A stretch of DNA of 64,000 nucleotides from Candidatus Desulfarcum epimagneticum (GTDB lineage: Bacteria; Desulfobacterota; Desulfobacteria; Desulfobacterales; CR-1), in assembly GCA_900659855.1 (NCBI GenBank), contig CAACVI010000023.1, forward strand, positions 124,001 through 188,000, in the 5' to 3' direction. Each line of letters opens with the position of its first letter. Within the stretch, counting starts at the first letter, position 1. Shown one piece after another: positions 32,568 through 41,051 of this stretch. The translations under genes were made by a program, and so were the position numbers. The notes under the pieces are model-generated. The model was not told the DNA's origin, did no database searches, and was given only the letters and a program-made list of their open reading frames with translations.

Positions 32568-33116
32568 TCATGCTGTCTTTTTTCTTGCAGTAGAATTTGG
32601 AGATTTCCAAGTTGCCACAACGTTTAAAAATGTTTCCCAAGGTTGGAAACCCAGTCCTTTTTCAGCAGCTTTGATGAAGTTTGTCAATATGTCGTGCCAC
32701 TGCGTCAGTGGTTTTTCAAAGGAATGTATGATTATAGAGGAATCGGCTACATTCTGTGAATAGGCCGTAGCAATAAAGTCAAAATAATTAAGGAGTTCCA
32801 TTATGGCCGTTTTTACTTCCCACTGAACGGAATCCTCTGGATCACATTTCCAAAGATTTTTTGCGGTATCATGTGTGAGTTCAGAATATTTACCTTCACC
32901 TTCATCGAACTGGCGGATGTGTGGATAGAAGTTTTCTATCACACGGAAGTGTGGATAGACGTTCTCGTTCCATTGCTTGACCATGCTGATAGCATATCGC
33001 CGACGTGCCCAATCGTGGTTCGCTCTCAACGTCCGATGAACAAGCAAAGCTCCAATAAGAGTCCCAATTGCACCAAGGGAGAGACATGAGCGGTAAAGAA
33101 TGTCAAGATCAAACAT
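32568..33116 (-). CDS. Small membrane protein of unknown function (DUF4760-like)
   Basis: 182 residues with one N-terminal membrane segment (LSLGAIGTLIGALLV) and a soluble helical domain starting HDWARRRYAISMVKQWNE. This layout resembles the small DUF4760-type proteins often seen near defence genes, but I cannot assign it. It is 124 bp upstream of the PARIS-like ATPase on the same strand, so it may be a third member of that unit or unrelated. Confidence 0.6.
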   Translation of the reverse strand: MFDLDILYRSCLSLGAIGTLIGALLVHRTLRANHDWARRRYAISMVKQWNENVYPHFRVIENFYPHIRQFDEGEGKYSELTHDTAKNLWKCDPEDSVQWEVKTAIMELLNYFDFIATAYSQNVADSSIIIHSFEKPLTQWHDILTNFIKAAEKGLGFQPWETFLNVVATWKSPNSTARKKTA

Positions 33117-33182
33117 CGCATTCTCCTTTCTCGGAATATGTCGAGTTTTCTTTGAAGAAGTCGCAAACTGAAAATAGCCTTA

Positions 33183-33252
33183 GGTTGGGTTAAGTGAAGC
33201 GATTCCCCCCCCTTTTTTATTCCTTTCAATCGTTGTGTTTCGTTCCTCAACA
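33183..33252. repeat. Island repeat, family B, copy 3 (degenerate)
   Basis: GGTTGGGTTAAGTGAAGCGA ... TTTCGTTCCTCAACATA: left end as in copies 1 and 2, right end partly decayed. From 33117 to 33380 there is no gene I can support. Confidence 0.6.
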
Positions 33253-33380
33253 TAGAGGGAGTCCATGCATCCGTCTCCTTGAAGAGATAGCATCTCATTG
33301 AGTGGTCTGATTTTTTAATAGTGATAATACGACAAGTTTTTTTATCACTTTCGATTCATCTGGTTATAGCGGTGTTTTTT

Positions 33381-33511
33381 TTAAACAGCAGATCTTAGTT
33401 TTGATCCAAAAATTCTTTTAATTGACGGTATGAATCCGTTTTTTAAAAATCTTCAAATCCGTAGACCACGCGAAAGGCCAAGCCTATCTCTTTGTCTTTG
33501 ATGCTTTTTAA
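33381..33511 (-). pseudogene. Decayed duplicate of the DUF4435 gene 3' end
   Basis: 131 bp align without large gaps to 30361-30492, the 3' end of the DUF4435 gene: shared stretches include AAAATTCTTTTAATTG, AATCCGTTTTTT and ATCTCTTTGTCTTTGA, with roughly 80% identity by eye. The original reading frame is broken. It ends where the Dam gene's stop codon begins (33508). It shows that a second DUF4435 gene, or a rearrangement of this one, once lay here. Confidence 0.8.
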
Positions 33512-34359
33512 GGTATTGTAATATTATCTGATTTGATTAGTATTTCTTGAGATTTTTTGGCCGTGTTGACGTGATAGTGAAGATTGAATGTAGCCTTCTC
33601 TCTGTTAGGGTACAAATTGATAATTTCAGGCACATTGTCATAAGTAAGCAACCAATCAAAATTGGGATTACTGTTCAGGAAATTTGACAGTTCGACATGA
33701 TTGTCTCGATCGTAGTAGTTAAAGTAGAGAGTGTTACCTTTTTTGAAATATGGAGGATCGATATAAACAAGAATATTGGGCATCTTGTGGATTTTTTTCA
33801 TCAACTCAATTCCGTCTATTTTAGAAAAATTTATTCGGCTTTCATATAGGGCAATCCTTTCTATCCTCTTGATTAAATTTTTTTTATTGAATCGAGCATC
33901 AATTTTCCATTTACCAGTCTGATTCATTCCACCTATTGGTCGAGCTTCAATGATGCCTGACCTATTAGTACGATTTAAAAAAAAGGTGGCGAACCCTCTG
34001 CTAAAAATTGATGAATGTTTGTTTTTGTAGATTTCCCTCTGTCTTTTCCACTCTTCAACGGTCACTTCCGTTTTATTTGTTTTATCGATAAATCTTTTCG
34101 TATTTCGCAAAATGGACTTCCAAAACGCATAAATGGATATGTCTATGTCATTGATGATTATTTTTGCAACTTTTTCTAAAAATAACAACGTGAGGGCTGC
34201 CCCCGCACCGCCTGCGTACGGTTCTATGTATGTGCAATCAGAAATATGATTCTCTTCAATCACTTTGAAAAAGAAGCTAGAAAGTCCAGCTTTACCACCG
34301 GGATATCGTAGTGGACTAAAAAATTCCTGCTTTTTTATCACTATTGAATCTGAATCCAT
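33508..34359 (-). CDS. D12-class DNA adenine methyltransferase
   Basis: 283 residues. The N-terminal SPLRYPGGKAGL, SAM-binding YIEPYAGGAGAALTLL and catalytic LVYIDPPYFKKG motifs define a D12/Dam-type N6-adenine methylase. The recognition site is not predictable. The gene is strongly AT-rich compared with the chromosome, indicating transfer. One base separates it from the ParB-like gene upstream; no cognate restriction nuclease is evident, so it may act in a ParB-linked module or as an orphan. Confidence 0.88.
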   Translation of the reverse strand: MDSDSIVIKKQEFFSPLRYPGGKAGLSSFFFKVIEENHISDCTYIEPYAGGAGAALTLLFLEKVAKIIINDIDISIYAFWKSILRNTKRFIDKTNKTEVTVEEWKRQREIYKNKHSSIFSRGFATFFLNRTNRSGIIEARPIGGMNQTGKWKIDARFNKKNLIKRIERIALYESRINFSKIDGIELMKKIHKMPNILVYIDPPYFKKGNTLYFNYYDRDNHVELSNFLNSNPNFDWLLTYDNVPEIINLYPNREKATFNLHYHVNTAKKSQEILIKSDNITIP

Positions 34360-34360
34360 C

Positions 34361-35731
34361 TTATCTTTTTTCCGGATTTAGGATAATCCTGAATAATCCT
34401 TCTAATTTTCCCCAAGTACTTCTTACGTCCTTCTCTGTCGAGGTCCAGTTTTCATTATGGTTGATCATATTCATCCTCGCCAGTGAATAAGGTTCCTTCC
34501 AATTTGATTTAATTTGTTTGATACTCTGCTTTAAATTTCTATCTCCGATCAAAGTGAATTTTTCATTAGAAATAAAAGTCAGCATTTCGCTTAATTTTGG
34601 GTTGTGCTTGCCGTTAGTTCTAATTTTCTTATATTCACCGGTGTCTTTTAGATAAAAAGCTAATGCGCATTCGAGAAAACTTCTCAGCAGATCATGCGTA
34701 GCGTTGGGAAAGCGATCAACATCAAGTTGGTGCAACTCATTGTACATTAATTTTAAAGGTGTGCTTGAAACTCTAAATGGCGTTTCTGATTTATGAAATA
34801 GGCCTTTGGGGAATTTTTTGGTATTTGAGTTTTTTTTAGGCCGTTTCATCTTGGGCTTGATTTCTTTAAAATTTCGACTTCTGAATGACCCTTTTTTCCT
34901 TAAACTAGGTTTATGTTTTTTAAGAGCATTCTGTACATAACTGGCACGTTCCTTAGCTGTATTGTAAGAACGTGAATTGATTTCCCCTGTCCCAATATCT
35001 TCGATTATTTTTTTATAGCCTTTTTCAAACTCATCTTTCGCGACCCTTCCTCTTACGTTTCCATACTCATCGAATTCGATACCAAGAAAATGGGACACAG
35101 TTTTGTCATTATAAAATCGTTCCAAATTTGTGATTGGAAAATTTCTATCATCGTGGACCTTTGCTTCTAAGGATTCATTCAATTTGATAGATTTTGCCAA
35201 ATGATGCATCTCTATCATTTTCCAAAATCGTGGAACATTGTGGTCGGGAAACTCATTAATAATTTCTTCAATCGTTTTTCCATTATCAATTTGGCTTTTG
35301 TAAAAATATGCTTGCCTCAATGGTTTCCAAGGTCGCCTGTAGTCAATTGTGTGTTTGTTGGCTATATGTTTTATTGCTGCGGTTCTGTCTGGCGCCACAA
35401 CAACCTTTATTTGTGTAATTTCAGGATTGCGAAGTTTTTTTATCTTATTTTCCCAAGTGCGAACTATTTTTGGCATATTCAATGCCTTAAGGGCCGCTAA
35501 TCTTCGATTGCCTTCAATGGTTATCAAATTACCGTTTTCTTTTATTACGATAGGAAACTCATCTGGGAAGATACCATTTTCAACGTAACTTTTTACAATA
35601 TCAAAAGCGTTCTCGTTGGTAAACATATCCCTGATTAAAGCATTTTGATCCTTTTGAGAAATAGGAGTTCGGATATTGTTTTGATCCAGCATCAGATTCA
35701 CAATAGAATAGCTTTCTATCGGCCAATCCAT
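34361..35731 (-). CDS. ParB/Srx-like domain protein paired with Dam
   Basis: 456 residues. The N-terminal about 110 residues fit a ParB/sulfiredoxin fold: FPIVIKENGNLITIEGNRRL matches the GERR-type motif, with AALKALNMPKI. A long helical middle with a basic, low-complexity stretch (SLRKKGSFRSRNFKEIKPKM) follows, then an uncharacterised C-terminal domain. It is AT-rich like Dam and encoded directly upstream on one transcript. Some ParB-fold proteins bind or cut DNA and use CTP or ATP; activity here is unknown. Confidence 0.65.
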   Translation of the reverse strand: MDWPIESYSIVNLMLDQNNIRTPISQKDQNALIRDMFTNENAFDIVKSYVENGIFPDEFPIVIKENGNLITIEGNRRLAALKALNMPKIVRTWENKIKKLRNPEITQIKVVVAPDRTAAIKHIANKHTIDYRRPWKPLRQAYFYKSQIDNGKTIEEIINEFPDHNVPRFWKMIEMHHLAKSIKLNESLEAKVHDDRNFPITNLERFYNDKTVSHFLGIEFDEYGNVRGRVAKDEFEKGYKKIIEDIGTGEINSRSYNTAKERASYVQNALKKHKPSLRKKGSFRSRNFKEIKPKMKRPKKNSNTKKFPKGLFHKSETPFRVSSTPLKLMYNELHQLDVDRFPNATHDLLRSFLECALAFYLKDTGEYKKIRTNGKHNPKLSEMLTFISNEKFTLIGDRNLKQSIKQIKSNWKEPYSLARMNMINHNENWTSTEKDVRSTWGKLEGLFRIILNPEKR

Positions 35732-35783
35732 CTTTGGGCCTCCTATGGTTGACTGTTGAACAGTGAGTGGTTCATTCTATTAG

Positions 35784-35863
35784 TGTTGCGGTGGGGTGAA
35801 GCGAGGCGGTCCAACCCATTTTATTTTTTTTGAATTGTCGGGTTTCGTTCCTCAACCCAACCA
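35784..35863. repeat. Island repeat, family B, copy 4
   Basis: TGTTGCGGTGGGGTGAAGCG ... GGGTTTCGTTCCTCAACCCAACC. It marks the right boundary of the accessory island; a family A copy and dapF follow within 20 to 80 bp. Confidence 0.7.
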
Positions 35864-35879
35864 TTTTAGCTTCTTAGGC

Positions 35880-35944
35880 GACAGCGTAAAATTCGATATA
35901 CAAAGAGTTGCAACGCAGCAGATCGGATTTTTACGATGTCGTCA
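35880..35944. repeat. Family A element, copy 6 (short form without central stem)
   Basis: GACAGCGTAAAATTCGATATACAAAGAGTTGCAACGCAGCAGATCGG and TTTTTACGATGTCGTC, about 65 bp. The left and right blocks are joined directly. Its end touches the dapF stop codon (35945-35947). Confidence 0.8.
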
Positions 35945-36772
35945 TCAATACCTCCAAGCCTCTTCCCAAAGAACCCCCGCATATACAATCCTGGCGTCGC
36001 CCTCCATGACGATGTCGTAAAACCGGTTTTCTTCCCGTTTGAAGTGAATGGTCAAAACGCTTCCGCTTCTGGCGATGACGCGGATGGGGGAGTTTTGCCC
36101 GGTTTTATGGGATTTCACCAGCGCCGAGGCGATGGCCCCGGTGCCGCAGGCCAGGGTTTCGTCCTCCACGCCCCGCTCATAGGTGCGCATGGACACGTCC
36201 CCGTCTCCTTCGTAGGAGATGAAATTCACGTTGGTTCCTTTGGGCGCGAACGCCTCGTGGAAGCGGATTTTTCGGCCGATCCCGGTCACGTCCACAGACT
36301 CGATGTCCTCCACGCGGATGATGGCGTGGGGCACGCCGGTGTCGATGAAATCATACATCATGGCCCAGTCGTCTGTCTGGAGGGGCGCGTCGAAAAGGGG
36401 AGGGCCGGGGTCGGGCATTTTCAGCTTGACGAGGGTTTTTGAAATTTCCGCCTCCACAAGTCCGGCCGCCGTCTCAAATGAAAGGGTTTTTCCGGCGATT
36501 TTGTTTTCATAAGCGAACCGGGCCGCGCACCGGGCCCCGTTTCCGCACATGTCCGCCGGTTTGCCGTCGGAGTTGAAAAAACGCCATTTAAAATCGGCGG
36601 TTTCGGAGTTTTCCACCAGGATGAGGCCGTCGGCCCCGGCGGACATTTTCCGGGCGCAGACCTTGATGATGAAGTTTTCCATGGCGGGCTCTTCCAGGAT
36701 GTGGTTTCGATTGTCGATGACGATGAAATCGTTTCCGGCGCCGCTCATTTTGTAAAACGGGAGTTTATCCAT
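35945..36772 (-). CDS. dapF: Diaminopimelate epimerase DapF
   Basis: 275 residues from the ATG at 36770-36772; the longer open frame upstream is repeat sequence. Both catalytic cysteines are present, in DMCGNGARCAA and LACGTGAIASA, and the N-terminal YKMSGAGNDFIVIDN matches the family. It interconverts LL- and meso-diaminopimelate. It follows lysA across a family A element and is the last core gene before the accessory island. Confidence 0.94.
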   Translation of the reverse strand: MDKLPFYKMSGAGNDFIVIDNRNHILEEPAMENFIIKVCARKMSAGADGLILVENSETADFKWRFFNSDGKPADMCGNGARCAARFAYENKIAGKTLSFETAAGLVEAEISKTLVKLKMPDPGPPLFDAPLQTDDWAMMYDFIDTGVPHAIIRVEDIESVDVTGIGRKIRFHEAFAPKGTNVNFISYEGDGDVSMRTYERGVEDETLACGTGAIASALVKSHKTGQNSPIRVIARSGSVLTIHFKREENRFYDIVMEGDARIVYAGVLWEEAWRY

Positions 36773-36827
36773 GCTTTTTTCTCTCGGTTTTTCAAACAAA
36801 AATAAAATCGTAAAAATTAACCGTTCA

Positions 36828-36954
36828 GACGGCGTCGCAAAAATTCGATATGCAAGGCGCGGGGTTTTTTTGCGCCCGTGGCCATACATGGCAGTATGCC
36901 TAAGGGGGCGAAAAAGCCCCGGAACGCGGCAGATCGGATTTTTCCGGCGCCGTC
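36828..36954. repeat. Dispersed hairpin element, family A, copy 7
   Basis: GACGGCGTCGCAAAAATTCG, GATATGCAAGGCGCGGGG, CCATACATGGCAGTATGCC centre, CCCCGGAACGCGGCAGATCGG, TTTTTCCGGCGCCGTC. It lies between lysA (stop 4 bp away) and dapF, inside the operon. Confidence 0.85.
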
Positions 36955-36958
36955 TAAG

Positions 36959-38209
36959 TCAAAATTCGGGAACCGCCTCCCCCTCCACCAAATCCTGATA
37001 GGTCTGGCGTTTTCGAATCACGAAAAACCGGTCCCCGTCGGCCATGACCTCGGCGGGCCTGAGCCGGGAGCAGTAATTGGAGGCCATGACGAACCCATAG
37101 GCCCCGGCGCTCATGACCGCCAGGAGATCGCCCTGTTCCGGGCGCCGCATTTCGCGGTCCTTGGCCAGAAAATCCCCGCTTTCGCAGATGGGCCCCACCA
37201 CGTCGGCGGTGATCATCTCGCCCTGGTTTTTTTTCACCGGCCGGATATCGTGAAAGGCGCCGTACAGGGAGGGGCGGATCAGATCGTTCATGCCGGCGTC
37301 GATGATCACGAAATTTTTCTCCGGGCCTTTTTTCCGGTAAAGGACCCGGGTCACCAGCGCCCCGGCGTTTCCCACGATCACCCGACCGGGCTCCAGAACC
37401 AGTGTGGCCTTCAAATCCCCCAGGGCGTCTTTGATTTTGGAGGCGTACTCGGCCGGGGTGGGCGGGGATTCCTCGTCATAGGAGATTCCCAGACCCCCGC
37501 CCATGTCGATGTGGGTGATCTCGATTCCCATTTCCTTTATTTTTTTCGAAAGCGCCAGAAGGTTTGTCATCGCTTCGCGAAAAGGCTCGGCGTCGGTGAG
37601 CTGGGAGCCGATGTGGCAGTCGATCCCCATGGGCCGGATTTGGGCCATGTCCCGCGCCATCCGGTATCCCTCCAGGGCGGTTTCGGCGTCTATGCCGAAC
37701 TTGTTTTTTTTCATCCCGGTGGAGATGTAGGGATGGGTTTTGGGGTCCACATCGGGGTTCACCCGTATGGCGACGGGGGCCTGTTTTCCCAGGTGGCCGG
37801 CCCTCTGGTCGATGGCTTGAAGCTCCTCGATGGACTCCACGTTGAACATGAGAATTCCGGTTTCAAGGGCGAAATCGATCTCGTCCGCGCGTTTGCCCAC
37901 CCCTGAATACACGATTTTTTCCGGGGGAAAGCCGGCCTTGAGCCCCCGGTAAAGCTCGCCGCCGGACACAATGTCCAGGCCGCTTCCCATTTGGTTGAAC
38001 AGGGTTAAAATGGCCAGGCTGGAATTGGCCTTGGCCGAATAGCACACCAGGCGGTCCATGCCCTCAAAGGAGGCGTCAAAGACCTGGAAGTGGCGTTTTA
38101 AGGTGGCGCGGCTGTAAAGATAGAAAGGGGCGCCCACTTCCCGGGCGATGTCGGACACCGGAACGTTTTCGCAGAACAGCTCCTCTCCTTTATATTGGAA
38201 ATGATTCAT
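36959..38209 (-). CDS. lysA: Diaminopimelate decarboxylase LysA
   Basis: 416 residues, fold III PLP enzyme. The Schiff-base Lys is in CYSAKANSSLAIL; HIDMGGGLGISY binds the phosphate; PGRVIVGNAGALV and the C-terminal GPICESGDFLAKDR and GAYGFVMASNY segments complete the site. It makes lysine from meso-diaminopimelate. Same strand as dapF and the arg genes. Confidence 0.95.
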   Translation of the reverse strand: MNHFQYKGEELFCENVPVSDIAREVGAPFYLYSRATLKRHFQVFDASFEGMDRLVCYSAKANSSLAILTLFNQMGSGLDIVSGGELYRGLKAGFPPEKIVYSGVGKRADEIDFALETGILMFNVESIEELQAIDQRAGHLGKQAPVAIRVNPDVDPKTHPYISTGMKKNKFGIDAETALEGYRMARDMAQIRPMGIDCHIGSQLTDAEPFREAMTNLLALSKKIKEMGIEITHIDMGGGLGISYDEESPPTPAEYASKIKDALGDLKATLVLEPGRVIVGNAGALVTRVLYRKKGPEKNFVIIDAGMNDLIRPSLYGAFHDIRPVKKNQGEMITADVVGPICESGDFLAKDREMRRPEQGDLLAVMSAGAYGFVMASNYCSRLRPAEVMADGDRFFVIRKRQTYQDLVEGEAVPEF

Positions 38210-38226
38210 TTCTTTTCACTCCCTTG

Positions 38227-38263
38227 GGGCTCGCTCAAAAATCAGCTGTTTTTGATCGAGCCC
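38227..38263. terminator. Hairpin directly after the LptM-like gene
   Basis: GGGCTCGCTCAAAAA and TTTTTGATCGAGCCC pair over 15 positions with one mismatch around TCAGCTG. The edge touches the LptM-like stop codon. Same motif as the hairpins at 512-550 and the HAD 3' end. It may terminate or partly attenuate transcription into lysA. Confidence 0.6.
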
Positions 38264-38386
38264 TTATGCTTGAAAAATTTCAGCCTGATAGACGGCGGCC
38301 GTTTTCGGAGCCGCAGGCGGGCCTTTTTTGCCGCATGAAACGAGGCACAGCGCCAGAAGCGCCAGGATCGTGATGAAAAACTTCAT
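38264..38386 (-). CDS. LptM/YifL-like small lipoprotein
   Basis: Forty residues from the ATG at 38384-38386, a gene short enough to be missed. Signal MKFFITILALLALCLVSC with lipobox Cys, then GKKGPPAAP as in YifL/LptM (CGxKGPLxxP). In enterobacteria this gene also sits beside dapF/lysA, and LptM assists assembly of the LPS translocon. Flanked by argH (1 bp) and lysA. Confidence 0.8.
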   Translation of the reverse strand: MKFFITILALLALCLVSCGKKGPPAAPKTAAVYQAEIFQA

Positions 38387-38387
38387 T

Positions 38388-39806
38388 TTACACTCCATTT
38401 CCATGACCGGGGTCATGTGGTTCCAAAAGGCCCTCGATCCGGGCCAGCGCCCGGTCCACGGCGGCCGACACATTTTCCGGGGCCGTTCCCCCGTAAGAGG
38501 AGCGGCGTTTAATCATGGTCTTAAGGGACAGGGCCTCAAAGATGTCCGGGGAGATCAGGGGGGAAAAGGCGCGCATTTCCTCCAGATTCATCTCATGCAG
38601 CTCTTTTTTCTGCGAGATCGCTTTGGCCACCATCCGGCCGGCGCAGTCGTGGGCCTTTCGGAAGGGCATGCCCTTTTGCGCGAGATAATCGGCCAGGTCC
38701 GTGGCGTTGAGAAAGCCCTTTTGGGCCGCGGCGCGCATGTGGTCTTTTTTGATCTCCATATGGGGCAGCATGCGGATGTAGATATTAAGGCACGCTTTGA
38801 GGGTGTCGGCGGCGTCGAAAAGCGGCTCCTTGTCCTCCTGCATGTCCCGGTTGTAGGCCAGGGGAAGGGATTTCATGAGGGTCAGAAGGGCCGTGAGGGA
38901 GCCGAAGACCCGGCCGGTTTTTCCCCGGACCAGCTCGGCGGCGTCGGGGTTTTTTTTCTGGGGCATGATGCTGCTGCCCGTGGAAAAGGCGTCTGGAAGG
39001 CCGATGAAATCAAACTCCGCCGAGGACCACAGGATGATCTCCTCGGACATGCGGCTCAAATGGGTCATGCAGATGGCGGCCGCCGATAAGAACTCCATGG
39101 TGAAATCCCGGTCGGACACGGAATCCATGCTGTTTTCAGATACTTTTGAAAAACCCAGCATATCGGCCACGGCCGCCCGGTCGATGGGATAGGTGGTTCC
39201 GGCCAGCGCGGCGGCGCCCAGGGGCATGACGTCCGTTCGTTTATAAACGTCCATCATCCGGTCGAAATCCCGGGAGAACATCTCCACGTAGGCCATGAGA
39301 TGGTGGGAAAACAAAACCGGCTGGGCCCTCTGGAGATGGGTGTAGCCGGGCAGGATCGCGTCCATGTGGTCCCGGGCCATCCGGGCGATGGTTTTTTGAA
39401 GCCTCAAAAGGCGCCGGGCCGCGCCCATGATCTCGTCTTTGAGCCACATGCGGATATCCAGCGCCACCTGGTCGTTCCGGCTTCGGGCCGTGTGGAGCTT
39501 GAGGGCCGGTTTCCCGGCCACTTCAAAAAGCCGGGACTCGATGTGCATGTGGATGTCTTCCAGCCGGTTTTCAAACTTGAACGAGCCGGACCGAAGCTCC
39601 TTTTCGATTTTTTTGAGCCCTTTGGAAATGGCCTCAAACTCCTCTTTGGAGATCACGCCCGCATCGGCCAGCATTCGGCAGTGGGCCAGGCTGCCTTTGA
39701 TGTCGTGGGGCCACAGGCGCTGGTCAAAATGGATGGAGGCGGAAAAATCCTCCATGATTTCGCCTGTTTTTTCCGAAAATCTTCCGTCCCACAGTTTCCC
39801 GGACAT
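38388..39806 (-). CDS. argH: Argininosuccinate lyase ArgH
   Basis: 472 residues. The signature GSSIMPQKKNPD holds the flexible catalytic loop, and the N-terminal LWDGRFSEKTGEIMEDFSAS and TARSRNDQVA match the family. It splits argininosuccinate to arginine and fumarate. The start codon abuts the argG stop with no gap. Confidence 0.96.
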   Translation of the reverse strand: MSGKLWDGRFSEKTGEIMEDFSASIHFDQRLWPHDIKGSLAHCRMLADAGVISKEEFEAISKGLKKIEKELRSGSFKFENRLEDIHMHIESRLFEVAGKPALKLHTARSRNDQVALDIRMWLKDEIMGAARRLLRLQKTIARMARDHMDAILPGYTHLQRAQPVLFSHHLMAYVEMFSRDFDRMMDVYKRTDVMPLGAAALAGTTYPIDRAAVADMLGFSKVSENSMDSVSDRDFTMEFLSAAAICMTHLSRMSEEIILWSSAEFDFIGLPDAFSTGSSIMPQKKNPDAAELVRGKTGRVFGSLTALLTLMKSLPLAYNRDMQEDKEPLFDAADTLKACLNIYIRMLPHMEIKKDHMRAAAQKGFLNATDLADYLAQKGMPFRKAHDCAGRMVAKAISQKKELHEMNLEEMRAFSPLISPDIFEALSLKTMIKRRSSYGGTAPENVSAAVDRALARIEGLLEPHDPGHGNGV

Positions 39807-41018
39807 TTAAGGGCCTTCCTTGAGCAGCGCCGCTATCCGGAGTCTTAAGGCGTTTAAGCGGATAAAACCCTCGGCGTCTTTCTGGGTGTACACGTCGTCG
39901 TCCTCAAAGGTGGCGAAATCCTCCCGGTAAAGGGAATGGGGGGATTTTCGGCCCAGAACCCGGCAGGCGCCCTTGTAAAGCTCCATCCTCACCGTGCCGG
40001 ACACGTTTTGCTGGGACTGGTCGATCATGCCTTGCAGCATTTCCCGTTCCGGGGCAAACCAGAACCCGTTGTAGATGAGCCCGGCGTACTTGGGAATGAG
40101 GGAGTCTCTTAAACGCAGGACCTCCCGGTCCATGGTGATGGATTCCATGGCCATGTGGGCGCTTCGCAAAAGGGTCCCGCCCGGGGTTTCATAGACCCCC
40201 CGGGATTTCATGCCCACGAAGCGGTTTTCCACCAGATCCACCCGGCCGATCCCGTGGCGGCCCCCCAGGCGGTTCAGCTCTCCCAGGAGTTTGGCCGGGG
40301 TCATGGTTTCGCCGCTGATGGCGACGGGGTCTCCCTTTTCAAAGTCGATTTCGATGATTTCCGGCTCATCCGGCGCGTTTCGCGGGGAGACGGTGAGGGT
40401 GAAAATGTCCTCCGGGGGCGCCTGCCAGGGGTCTTCCAGGATTCCGCCCTCGTAGCTGATGTGGAGCAGGTTTCCGTCCATGCTGTAGGGGTTGGCGCGG
40501 GTGGTCGGGACCTTGATTCCGTGTTTTTTGGCAAAATCCATGAGCGCCGTCCGGGAGTTTAAGTCCCAGTCCCGCCAGGGCGCCACGATTGTGATGCCGG
40601 GCGCGAGCGCCAGGGCGGTCAGCTCGAACCTCACCTGGTCGTTGCCCTTGCCCGTGGCGCCGTGGCTCACGGCGTCGGCGCCCTCCATACGGGCGATTTC
40701 GACCTGCCGTTTGGCGATGAGCGGGCGGGCCAGGGAGGTCCCCAGCAGATACTGTCCCTCGTAAATGGCGTTGGCCCTGAATGCCGGGAACACGTAGTCC
40801 CGGACGAAATCCTCGGACAAATCCTCAATATACACTTTTGTCGCCCCGGTGGACAGGGCGTTTTTCTCCACTTCGGACATGTCGTCCTTCTGGCCGATGT
40901 CGGCGGAAAAGGCGATGACCTCGCAGCCGTATGTCTCAATGAGCCATTTCAGTATCACCGATGTGTCCAGGCCGCCGGAATAGGCCAGGACGATTTTTTT
41001 GATTTTTTTGAGGGGCAT
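39807..41018 (-). CDS. argG: Argininosuccinate synthase ArgG
   Basis: 403 residues. The ATP-binding PP-loop [11 protein letters not shown] is at the N-terminus, and the [17 protein letters not shown] segment follows. It joins citrulline and aspartate. It lies 33 bp after argF and directly before argH. Confidence 0.96.
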   Translation of the reverse strand: MPLKKIKKIVLAYSGGLDTSVILKWLIETYGCEVIAFSADIGQKDDMSEVEKNALSTGATKVYIEDLSEDFVRDYVFPAFRANAIYEGQYLLGTSLARPLIAKRQVEIARMEGADAVSHGATGKGNDQVRFELTALALAPGITIVAPWRDWDLNSRTALMDFAKKHGIKVPTTRANPYSMDGNLLHISYEGGILEDPWQAPPEDIFTLTVSPRNAPDEPEIIEIDFEKGDPVAISGETMTPAKLLGELNRLGGRHGIGRVDLVENRFVGMKSRGVYETPGGTLLRSAHMAMESITMDREVLRLRDSLIPKYAGLIYNGFWFAPEREMLQGMIDQSQQNVSGTVRMELYKGACRVLGRKSPHSLYREDFATFEDDDVYTQKDAEGFIRLNALRLRIAALLKEGP

Positions 41019-41051
41019 GGGCCGCCTCCTTTTTTAAGGTTTTTGATAAAT

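Noticed and set aside
27532-35944. Prophage or integrative element with integrase
   Set aside because: No integrase, transposase, structural or replication genes and no att-like direct repeats were found; only repeat-flanked cargo.
35945-36889. Longer dapF start at 36889
   Set aside because: The extra 39 codons are made of repeat copy 7 sequence; the family start MDKLPFYKMSGAGND fits 36772.
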